This document shows positions 14,762-20,751 of a stretch of DNA of 20,778 bases, in pieces. Location: positions 1-20,778 of the forward strand of contig DATBED010000007.1 in assembly GCA_036276195.1 (NCBI GenBank), given 5' to 3'. The stretch is from DATBED01 sp036276195. GTDB taxonomy: Bacteria; Patescibacteriota; Saccharimonadia; Saccharimonadales; UBA4665. Made by a program: the position numbers and the translations under genes. Position 1 is the first letter of the stretch; every line of letters starts with the position of its first letter. The notes beneath the pieces were generated by a model. The model had not been told where the DNA came from and searched no databases. It saw only the letters and a program-made list of their open reading frames with translations.

Positions 14762-17644
14762 ATGCAGCGTTATAATCCGAAAGAGTTAGAGCCACGGTGG
14801 CAGAAAATTTGGGATGAGTCCGGCACTTACACGGCCGACTTAAAGAGTGACAAGCCCAAATATATCGCCATGAGCATGTTTAATTACCCCAGTGGGGCCG
14901 GTATTCATATTGGTCACGCCATGAACTACACCATCAGCGACGTCAAGGCGCGGTTCAAGCGGCAGCAGGGCTATGAGAGCTATCACCCGGTTGGCTGGGA
15001 CGCCTTTGGCCTGCCGGGCGAAAATTACGCCATTAAAACCGGCGTGTCGCCGCAAGAGAGCATGGCTAATATTATTCCGATGTACCACAAGCAATACAAG
15101 GCCATGGGCTGGAGCAATGACTGGGAAAAAGAAATCGCCACCCACTTACCCGAATACTACAAATGGACGCAGTGGATCTTCGCGCAAATGCATAAAAACG
15201 GCCTGGCCTACCAAGATTCGCGCTTGCAATGGTGGTGCCCGATCGACAAAACGGTGCTGGCCAACGAGCAGGTGATTGACGGCAAGTGCTGGCGCCACGA
15301 CGGGCCCGATGACCCGCCAGCCGAGAAGCGGGAAGTCAAGCAGTGGTTCTTTAAAATCACCGATTACGCCGACGAGCTGCTGGAAGCCATCGATGGCCTA
15401 GACTGGACCGAAAGCGTCAAACTGGCCCAAAAGAACTGGATCGGGAAGAAAAGCGGCATTGAAATCACTTATGAGATCGAAAATGCGACAGAGTCTAGGG
15501 AAGTTATATGCTTCACGACGCGTCCGGATACTAATTTCGGCGCGACTTTCATTGTTATTTCCCCAGAGCATGAGTTGGCGGAGGAGCTTTCGCAAGGTAA
15601 GGTTGCGGCTACGAATGGGGGTGACGTAAAGCAAATTACAAATTATATACAGGTTTCTCGAGCCAAAAGCGAGGTTGAAAGGCAACAAGAAGGGCGTAAG
15701 AAAACCGGTGTATTCACAGGGCTTTACGCAGTCAATTCTCTGAATAATCGTAGAATGCCGATTTGGATTGCCGATTTCGTACTGGCCGGTTTTGGCACGG
15801 GTGCTGTCGTAGGTGTTCCAGGACACGACGTCCGAGACTTTGAGTTTGCTTTAGCATTTGGCCTTCCTATTGAAAGAGTAGTAGTGGGCCGTGATGGCGA
15901 TACTTCTGAAATTAAAGACGTGTCTCAAGTTCAGGAAGAAAACGGCAAAATGATAAATTCTGAGTTCTTAGATGGCCTCGACATCCACGACGCGACTGAA
16001 AAGATGATGGACTACATGGAAGCCAAAATCATGGGCAAAAGAGTCGTTACTTATCGTATGCGGGATTGGAGCGTTAGCCGGCAGCGCTATTGGGGCGCGC
16101 CGATTCCGATTATTCATTGCACTCATTGTGTGCCGGAAGACGTAAAAAAAGGTGCTGTGACTAGCATTGATTTTGCTGATCATGATAATTTCTTACAGTT
16201 AATCAGTGGCGACAAAACGGCAATCACACGAGCAGTGGGTGATGAAAATCCTGCTTATTCCAAACTTCAAGTGAACGACATAGTTAAATTAGTAGATAAG
16301 CAAACAGATGAAAATGTCTACGCACGTATTACTGACGCACATACCTACGACAATCTTAACGAACTTTTTAAAGATAAAAGCATCCTGCAGGCTTCTTTCA
16401 TTAGGTCTTTTTCCTCTAAAGAGGAATTAAAAAATCAATACAATGCAAATAGGCCCGGCTATAGCAATCTCATAGAAAAAAACGGGGCTTATGGTTGGCG
16501 TATTGCGTTGATTACTGAGCCTGTCTTGGTATCCGAGGAAGAGTTGCCGGTTATTTTGCCGGAGCTGGACGATTTTTCGCCGACTGGTGACGGCCGCGGC
16601 GCCTTAGCGCGTGCTACAGATTGGCTCAAAGTTGACTGCCCGCAGTGTGGCGGCCCAGCCGAGCGCGAAACCGACACCATGGACACTTATGTTGATAGCA
16701 GCTGGTACATGTACCGCTACTTTGATCCACGTAACCAGCAGCAGGCTTTCGACCCGACGATCGTTAAAAAGTGGGAGCCGATCGACTTTTATAACGGTGC
16801 TGACCACGCCACAGCCCATCTGTTATACGCCCGCTTCATCGGTCATTTCTTCAAGAAACTAGGCTTAGTTAATGAACCCGAACCATTCAAGCAATTCCTG
16901 TTTAATGGCAAGGTCACGGCCCAAGACGGCACCATGTTTAGCAAAAGCAAGGGCAACGGCGTGGATCCACTTGAGATTATCGAACAAGGTTATGGCGCCG
17001 ATGCTCTGCGGATTTACTTAATGTTCGCGGCGCCGCTAGAGCTGTGGGTGCGCTGGGATCCGCGGGGCGTGCCCGGCATGCATCGCTTCCTTTCCCGGAT
17101 TTGGAATTTGGTTCAGGAATACCTTGAGGCTAAGCCGGTTGAGTTGTCAGATGAAGAACAGCGGAACATCAACCGAACGGTTCACTTCATGATCAAGAAA
17201 GTCACTGAAGACATTGAGCACAACCACTATAATACGGCTATTGCCGCCGCCATGGCTTGCACTAACGATTTGTATAAACTGAAGACCTCCAACTTCGGTA
17301 AATCTGATACTTGGCAATCGGCCTTGGAGGCGCTGGTGGCTTGTGTTGCGCCGTTTGCGCCGCATGCCAGTGAGGAATTGTGGCACCAGCTGGGCCATAC
17401 CACTAGCGTGCACCGTGACAGTTGGCCAAAATACGATGAAAAATATCTCGAGCAAGACCAAATAACCATTGCCGTTCAAGTCAACGGTAAACTGCGCGGC
17501 GAAGTCCAGGTGGCAGCCGACGCTCCTGAAGAAGCGGTCGTTGAAGCCGCCAAAGCCCACCAAAAAGTAGCCATTTACCTGGCCAACAAAACTGTTAAAA
17601 AGGCTATCTATGTGCCAAGCAAGCTCATAAATTTTGTCATCTAG
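14762..17644 (+). CDS. leuS: Leucyl-tRNA synthetase with an inserted ASCH-like domain (960 aa)
   Basis: This class I synthetase charges tRNA-Leu. Visible parts: HIGH (49-52), first zinc region WWCPIDKTVLANEQVIDGKC, CP1 editing domain from the TTRPDT block to GTGAVVGVPGHDVRDFEFA, the RYWGAPIP block, MFSKS (725-729, the KMSKS loop), the anticodon-binding domain and a C-terminal tRNA-contact domain. Bacterial LeuRS is usually about 800-880 aa. The excess is at about 461-586, between HCTHC (453-456) and CPQCGG (626-630), which normally sit near each other. This insert has the ASCH pattern: LISGDKTAITR, YSKLQVNDIVKLVD, VYARITDAHTYDNLNELF, and a final WRIALI strand. ASCH is a PUA-like RNA-binding fold. 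CP1 and the insert are clearly AT-richer than the flanking catalytic core. The gene lies 111 bp before an odd tRNA. Confidence 0.93.
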   Translation: MQRYNPKELEPRWQKIWDESGTYTADLKSDKPKYIAMSMFNYPSGAGIHIGHAMNYTISDVKARFKRQQGYESYHPVGWDAFGLPGENYAIKTGVSPQESMANIIPMYHKQYKAMGWSNDWEKEIATHLPEYYKWTQWIFAQMHKNGLAYQDSRLQWWCPIDKTVLANEQVIDGKCWRHDGPDDPPAEKREVKQWFFKITDYADELLEAIDGLDWTESVKLAQKNWIGKKSGIEITYEIENATESREVICFTTRPDTNFGATFIVISPEHELAEELSQGKVAATNGGDVKQITNYIQVSRAKSEVERQQEGRKKTGVFTGLYAVNSLNNRRMPIWIADFVLAGFGTGAVVGVPGHDVRDFEFALAFGLPIERVVVGRDGDTSEIKDVSQVQEENGKMINSEFLDGLDIHDATEKMMDYMEAKIMGKRVVTYRMRDWSVSRQRYWGAPIPIIHCTHCVPEDVKKGAVTSIDFADHDNFLQLISGDKTAITRAVGDENPAYSKLQVNDIVKLVDKQTDENVYARITDAHTYDNLNELFKDKSILQASFIRSFSSKEELKNQYNANRPGYSNLIEKNGAYGWRIALITEPVLVSEEELPVILPELDDFSPTGDGRGALARATDWLKVDCPQCGGPAERETDTMDTYVDSSWYMYRYFDPRNQQQAFDPTIVKKWEPIDFYNGADHATAHLLYARFIGHFFKKLGLVNEPEPFKQFLFNGKVTAQDGTMFSKSKGNGVDPLEIIEQGYGADALRIYLMFAAPLELWVRWDPRGVPGMHRFLSRIWNLVQEYLEAKPVELSDEEQRNINRTVHFMIKKVTEDIEHNHYNTAIAAAMACTNDLYKLKTSNFGKSDTWQSALEALVACVAPFAPHASEELWHQLGHTTSVHRDSWPKYDEKYLEQDQITIAVQVNGKLRGEVQVAADAPEEAVVEAAKAHQKVAIYLANKTVKKAIYVPSKLINFVI
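16142..16519 (+). other. ASCH-like domain insertion within leuS
   Basis: These bases encode residues about 461-586 of LeuRS. By hand count, 16201-16440 is about 38% GC, against about 60% for 16921-17100 in the same gene. The protein segment shows the ASCH-type SGDKT.xxR start, a GD-like turn (VNDIV) and a Y.....ELF block. Removing it leaves a normal bacterial LeuRS zinc region, with HCTHC joined to PVLVSEEELPVILPE. Confidence 0.7.
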
Positions 17645-17697
17645 CCACTAAAGATTAAATAATTATTAAATACTGCAAGAATCTTTAAGCTCTTGCT

Positions 17698-17748
17698 TTG
17701 AGATGATCAAGTTAGGGCTTAAGATCATTTCACCTGGCTTTGCCAGGT
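17698..17748 (+). promoter_or_regulatory. Promoter and leader hairpins of the odd tRNA
   Basis: TTGAGA (17698-17703) and TAAGAT (17720-17725) are 16 bp apart. They overlap an inverted repeat, ATGATC (17703-17708) / GATCAT (17723-17728), which could also act as the leuS terminator. The predicted start, near 17732, is the first base of a perfect 7-bp hairpin (ACCTGGC, TTT, GCCAGGT; 17732-17748) that ends 7 nt before the tRNA. Confidence 0.4.
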
Positions 17749-17755
17749 TCACCGA

Positions 17756-17847
17756 GGTGGGGTGGCAGAGTGGTTTAATGCCCCGATGTCAGGAGTCGGT
17801 GAGAGTGTCACAACTTTCCGCAGGTTCGAATCCTGTCCCCACCGCCA
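17756..17847 (+). tRNA. Class II tRNA with anticodon CAG (Leu) on a serine-type body
   Basis: The cloverleaf is complete. Acceptor GGTGGGG/CCCCACC is followed by G73 and encoded CCA. The D-arm GCAGAGTGGTTTAATGC is Ser-like. Anticodon stem CCGAT/GTCGG holds loop GTCAGGA (U33, anticodon CAG, G37). The variable arm has a 6-bp stem, with one base before and one after it as in tRNA-Ser. The T-arm GCAGG, TTCGAAT, CCTGT is normal. The anticodon reads CUG (Leu) and G37 fits Leu, but G73, the D-arm and variable-arm geometry are serine identity features; the tRNA-Leu at 3732 has A73 and a Leu D-arm. G32 is unusual. The charged amino acid is uncertain. Confidence 0.85.
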
Positions 17848-17856
17848 TGCGACACC

Positions 17857-17895
17857 AATAAATAAACCCCTTCCACTGGTCGGGGTTTATTTATT
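17857..17895. terminator. Strong hairpin after the odd tRNA
   Basis: AATAAATAAACCCC (17857-17870) and GGGGTTTATTTATT (17882-17895) form a perfect 14-bp stem with an 11-nt loop. The T-rich 3' arm (TTTATTTATT) and the mirrored A-rich 5' arm would let it terminate transcription, possibly from both sides. It lies 9 nt after the tRNA. Confidence 0.75.
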
Positions 17896-17990
17896 CCGCC
17901 GTAGTCAGATTTGGCGAATAAGTGTCACAACTTCCGACCATTATTATATGTCAGGACCTTGCTATGTCAAGTTACTACCCGAATCTTTGC

Positions 17991-18019
17991 TTGAGAAAAC
18001 AGGTTAGATTTGCTAGCAT
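17991..18019 (+). promoter_or_regulatory. Promoter of the rpmF-nusB-NUDIX-rnc operon
   Basis: TTGAGA (17991-17996) and the extended -10 TGC-TAGCAT (18011-18019) are separated by 17 bp. The predicted start near 18026 leaves a leader of about 30 nt containing the Shine-Dalgarno of rpmF. Confidence 0.55.
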
Positions 18020-18056
18020 AGAAGTAAGTTTTGACAGTTAAGTAAAGGAAGCCCTT

Positions 18057-18200
18057 ATGGGAAAGCCCAAAAAGCGAACCAGCCCGCGTAAAACGGGCAC
18101 CCGGCGCAGCCATTTGGTGCTGAAGCTGGCCCGAAAAGTTAACGCTAAGTCACCAGTGAAAGTGCGCACGACTAAGCGCGAATCTGCCAAAACTGCCTGA
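18057..18200 (+). CDS. rpmF: 50S ribosomal protein L32 (47 aa)
   Basis: A short, very basic protein, MGKPKKRTSPRKTGTRRSH and on, matching the L32 N-terminus (usual form M.VPKRR.S...+..RR.H). An AAGGAAG Shine-Dalgarno precedes the ATG. Typical L32 is about 55-60 aa and often carries CxxC zinc motifs in its second half; this one has no cysteine and a shortened, basic C-terminus. rpmF as the first gene before nusB and rnc fits a ribosome and RNA-processing operon. Confidence 0.8.
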   Translation: MGKPKKRTSPRKTGTRRSHLVLKLARKVNAKSPVKVRTTKRESAKTA

Positions 18201-18224
18201 TACACAGGCAAAGGATTTAACAAT

Positions 18225-18749
18225 ATGGCTAGCAATCGACACCTCGGTCGCATCATCGTTTTGCAAACGCTTTACGAGCAAGAAGTCCGCCATGAGGCTC
18301 AAGACTCTAGCTTAGACATTGATAAGGTCCTGCAGCGTAATATTGAGCGCTATCAGGAGATGATTGATGATATTGAGTTCATCAAACAGCTAGTCGATGG
18401 GGTTACCAAGCAAGCGGCTGAACTCGATGCTAAATTACAGCCAGTGGCTCCGGAGTGGCCAATTGACCAGATTGCCCGTATGGATAGGTTGGTGCTGCGC
18501 ATTGGGCTGTACGAGCTGGAAAACGAGGCCGACGTGCCGCCCAAGGTGGTTATTAACGAGGCAGTGGAGCTGGCCAAGGCCTTCGGTGGCGACAACTCGT
18601 CGAAGTTTATTAACGGCGTTCTGGGCACCTTGTTGCGCCAAAAAGAAGAAGCGGCCAAACCGGCGGCTAAACCCAAAGCTAAAGCTAAGGCGAAAACCGT
18701 CCCAGCCAAATCCAACACTGCCAAGACAGCTAAGGTTAGTAAAAAATAG
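18225..18749 (+). CDS. nusB: Transcription antitermination factor NusB with a basic tail
   Basis: NusB binds S10 (NusE) and boxA RNA in rRNA antitermination. The all-helical fold is recognisable from GRIIVLQTLYEQEV at the start, then IARMDRLVLRIGLYEL, PPKVVINEAVELAKAFGGDNSSKFINGVLGTLL. The core ends near residue 138. A tail of about 35 residues follows, made almost only of Lys, Ala, Pro, Thr and Ser, which is absent from E. coli NusB and could bind RNA. AAGGA (18211-18215) lies 9 nt before ATG. Downstream, the NUDIX gene starts 10 bp after the stop. Confidence 0.93.
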   Translation: MASNRHLGRIIVLQTLYEQEVRHEAQDSSLDIDKVLQRNIERYQEMIDDIEFIKQLVDGVTKQAAELDAKLQPVAPEWPIDQIARMDRLVLRIGLYELENEADVPPKVVINEAVELAKAFGGDNSSKFINGVLGTLLRQKEEAAKPAAKPKAKAKAKTVPAKSNTAKTAKVSKK

Positions 18750-18758
18750 GTAGCAGAA

Positions 18759-19259
18759 GTGAAGAAACCTAATCCAATCAGAGGTATCAAGAAGCTGGCC
18801 CATGTACGGCGGCCAGTGATCGACGAGGTGGTGCGCGAAACTACCTCGGGCGGAGTGGTTTTCCGCAAGCATCCTAATACGGGTGAATTGCAAATCCTGC
18901 TAATGCAAGATGCTAAGAATCGCTGGACTATTCCCAAAGGGCATGTTGAGCCAGGCGAAGAACCCGGCGCCACAGCCGAACGCGAAATCCGCGAAGAAAC
19001 CGGTCTGCAAGACATGGAGGTGTTGGTTTGGCTGGGCAAGGTTCAATTCCGTTATCGCCGCGGCCACACCCTGGTGTTGATGAGCATGCATATCTGGCTG
19101 GTCGAAGGCAAGGGCAACACCGATAAGCTTCACCCAGAAGACTGGCTGAACGACATCAAGTGGCTGCCGGCCAGCGAGGCGGTCGACAAAATCGCTTACG
19201 ACGACATTGGCAAGCTAATTTTACTGGGGATGAAAAAAGTCCGAGAGAACAAATTATAA
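18759..19259 (+). CDS. NUDIX hydrolase
   Basis: The complete Nudix box is visible at residues 61-83 (GHVEPG, E, then REIREETGL in the GX5EX7REUXEEXGU pattern), so it should cleave a nucleoside-diphosphate-linked substrate with Mg2+. The N-terminal SGGVVFRK and the KWLPASEAVDKI block near the C-terminus are common in the family. Substrate unknown; candidates include oxidised nucleotides, Ap4A or an RNA cap. The start is GTG with AGG about 8 nt upstream. It lies between nusB and rnc, each within 10 bp, so it is co-transcribed. Confidence 0.9.
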   Translation: MKKPNPIRGIKKLAHVRRPVIDEVVRETTSGGVVFRKHPNTGELQILLMQDAKNRWTIPKGHVEPGEEPGATAEREIREETGLQDMEVLVWLGKVQFRYRRGHTLVLMSMHIWLVEGKGNTDKLHPEDWLNDIKWLPASEAVDKIAYDDIGKLILLGMKKVRENKL

Positions 19260-19264
19260 GCACA

Positions 19265-19960
19265 ATGGACACTTCTGCCTACGTTACCTTTGCCCGCGAG
19301 AAGCTGCAAGTTGCCTTCAATAACCTTGACTTGCTGCTGATGGCCTTCACCCACCGTTCTTATCTGAATGAGCACCGAAAAACAGTAGCCGAGCATAACG
19401 AGCGCTTGGAGTTTTTAGGCGACGCCGTATTAGAACTGATTGTCACCGAGTACCTCTATGCCAACTATCAAGAACCGGAAGGGATCTTGACTAATTGGCG
19501 CAGCTCATTGGTGCGTACCGAAAGCATTAGTGCTGCTGCCGCTAAATTTGGCTTTGAGCCTCTATTACGCCTTAGCCGAGGCGAAAAGCGAGGCACCGAC
19601 AGGGCCCGCGCCCAAATCTTAGCCAATGTCTTTGAAGCCGTTATTGGAGCGCTTTACCTTGACCAAGGCTATGAGGCCGCCAAGAACTTCATCACCGCCA
19701 GCATTTTGAGCACCCTCGACGACATTCTGGCTAGTGGCTCCTGGATGGACCCCAAATCCCACTTACAGGAACTGGCTCAGGCCCGCGAAACGGCCACTCC
19801 CATCTACAAAGTTATGAGCGAAGAAGGCCCCGACCACGACAAGACCTTCACAGTAGGGGTTTACGTGTCTGACCAACTGCGCGGCCAGGGCATTGGCCCG
19901 AGCAAACAAGCCGCCCAGCAAAAAGCCGCCGAAGCCGCCCTCGCCTCCTACCAGAAATAA
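19265..19960 (+). CDS. rnc: Ribonuclease III
   Basis: RNase III cuts double-stranded RNA, including rRNA precursors. The signature NERLEFLGDAVLEL carries Glu46, Glu49 and Asp53. The second metal block reads QILANVFEAVIGALYLD: Glu124 is kept, but the position of E. coli Asp114 is Asn121, a change I believe is tolerated in some bacterial families. A double-stranded RNA-binding domain (SHLQELAQ to KQAAQQKAAEAAL) forms the C-terminus. The start is ATG 19265, 5 bp after the NUDIX stop, giving 231 aa. The frame stays open to 19160 inside the NUDIX gene, but the extra residues do not look like RNase III. Confidence 0.95.
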   Translation: MDTSAYVTFAREKLQVAFNNLDLLLMAFTHRSYLNEHRKTVAEHNERLEFLGDAVLELIVTEYLYANYQEPEGILTNWRSSLVRTESISAAAAKFGFEPLLRLSRGEKRGTDRARAQILANVFEAVIGALYLDQGYEAAKNFITASILSTLDDILASGSWMDPKSHLQELAQARETATPIYKVMSEEGPDHDKTFTVGVYVSDQLRGQGIGPSKQAAQQKAAEAALASYQK

Positions 19961-19969
19961 AGCAATCCA

Positions 19970-19992
19970 TTACAGTTGGCAGGCTGCTGTAA
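19970..19992 (+). terminator. Possible terminator hairpin after rnc
   Basis: TTACAG (19970-19975) and CTGTAA (19987-19992) form a 6-bp stem 9 nt after the rnc stop. No T-run follows directly; a pyrimidine-rich stretch comes about 20 nt later. Assignment is weak. Confidence 0.25.
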
Positions 19993-20028
19993 CCTGGCTG
20001 CAGACCTTCCTACTCTTTCCTCTACCTG

Positions 20029-20093
20029 TTAAATGTATATACAAATAAATATACTCACCTCTGTTATTGTTTAAAAAGTGTATATACATTTAA
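20029..20093. repeat. Paired palindromic operator-like sites upstream of rpsP
   Basis: TTAAATGTATATACA (20029-20043) and its exact reverse complement TGTATATACATTTAA (20079-20093) are 35 bp apart. Each half contains the 10-bp palindrome TGTATATACA, and the palindrome centres are 45 bp apart. This is the look of a double operator for a dimeric regulator, though a hairpin or an AT-rich spacer are alternatives. A related TGTATATAC also occurs in the ddl promoter (9895-9902). Confidence 0.5.
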
Positions 20094-20125
20094 AGACATA
20101 GTGGCCAAGACGCAGCGACTTATTA

Positions 20126-20155
20126 TTGACAACAGGGGCGGGTATCTGATAGAGT
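20126..20155 (+). promoter_or_regulatory. Promoter of rpsP
   Basis: A perfect -35 TTGACA (20126-20131) is 18 bp before an extended -10, TGA-TAGAGT (TAGAGT at 20150-20155). The start near 20162 gives a leader of about 50 nt that ends in a consensus Shine-Dalgarno. Confidence 0.65.
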
Positions 20156-20213
20156 GAACAGATTGTCTTTAGAAGCTTTAATTCGTAGAGACGAAGAAAT
20201 TTAAGGAGTTTAA

Positions 20214-20714
20214 ATGTTAGTTATTCGCATGCAGCGTACCGGCCGCAAAGGCCACGCCATGTTCCGCGTAGTCGTGCAAGACTCACGCCGGACCCCAACC
20301 AGCGGCAAAGTTGTTGCCAGCTTGGGAAGTTACGATCCTCACGCTAAATCAGTCCAAATCAATAAAGAAAAGGCCGCTTTTTATTTAGAGCACGGCGCCC
20401 AGCCGTCGGAGCGTGTCGCCAGCCTGCTGAAGGCCGAAGGCGTCAAGTTGCCTAAGTGGGTCACACTGTCTAGCAAACAGGAAGGTACGACACGTAATCC
20501 CGATAAGCGCCGCAGCACCAGGCCGCCCGAGCCTGAGGCACCAGCTGAAGAAGCTGCCCCTGCTGCTGAAGAAACCCCAGCTGAAGAGACTACACCTGTC
20601 GCCGAGGAAGCACCTGCAATTGAACCCGCAACCGAATCTCTGGCTGAAGAACCCGACACGGCCGCCGAAGAAGCAGCTAGCGAAGAATCGACTGAAGCTG
20701 AAGCCAAATCGTGA
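20214..20714 (+). CDS. rpsP: 30S ribosomal protein S16 with a long acidic tail
   Basis: The first 82 residues match S16: MLVIRMQRTGRKGHAMFRVV, DSRRTPTSGK, VASLGSYDPHAK, then the block ending in LKAEGVKLPKW. Typical S16 is 75-95 aa; here a tail of more than 70 residues follows, made of Glu, Ala, Pro and Thr in loose repeats (APAEEAAP, TPAEETTP). The tail starts after a short basic linker (NPDKRRSTR) and is predicted disordered. A consensus AAGGAG lies close before the ATG. The gene has its own strong promoter and a double palindrome upstream. Confidence 0.93.
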   Translation: MLVIRMQRTGRKGHAMFRVVVQDSRRTPTSGKVVASLGSYDPHAKSVQINKEKAAFYLEHGAQPSERVASLLKAEGVKLPKWVTLSSKQEGTTRNPDKRRSTRPPEPEAPAEEAAPAAEETPAEETTPVAEEAPAIEPATESLAEEPDTAAEEAASEESTEAEAKS

Positions 20715-20719
20715 AATTT

Positions 20720-20738
20720 CGCACATTCAGCCCGTGCG
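20720..20738 (+). terminator. Possible hairpin after rpsP
   Basis: CGCAC (20720-20724) and GTGCG (20734-20738) form a 5-bp GC-rich stem 6 nt after the rpsP stop, followed by CGTTTGC. It could be a weak terminator or attenuator before the next gene. Confidence 0.25.
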
Positions 20739-20742
20739 CGTT

Positions 20743-20751
20743 TGCTATAAT
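20743..20751 (+). promoter_or_regulatory. Extended -10 of a gene beyond the window
   Basis: TGC-TATAAT is a perfect extended -10 (20743-20751). No start codon for its gene is seen in the remaining bases, so it probably drives a unit to the right. Confidence 0.45.

Noticed and set aside
15398..15826. 142-codon minus-strand ORF opposite the LeuRS editing domain
   Set aside because: It is fully inside leuS, with no signals and no recognisable motif.
14762..17847. CUG reassigned to serine genome-wide, as in some yeasts
   Set aside because: CTG codons occur at strictly conserved leucines (LeuRS residue 84 in AFGLPGENYA; GuaA LLGICFG) and are common throughout, so CUG is read as leucine in the bulk of translation.
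17762..18007. ORF of 81 codons over the odd tRNA and terminator
   Set aside because: It translates tRNA and hairpin sequence, has no ribosome site, and its protein looks random.
18353..19039. 228-codon ORF on the minus strand across nusB and the NUDIX gene
   Set aside because: It is Ser/Thr/Leu-rich, spans two well-recognised genes, and is a shadow of their codon bias.
19160..19264. Longer RNase III start inside the NUDIX gene
   Set aside because: The extra 35 residues do not resemble RNase III; ATG 19265 directly follows the NUDIX stop and gives the normal length.
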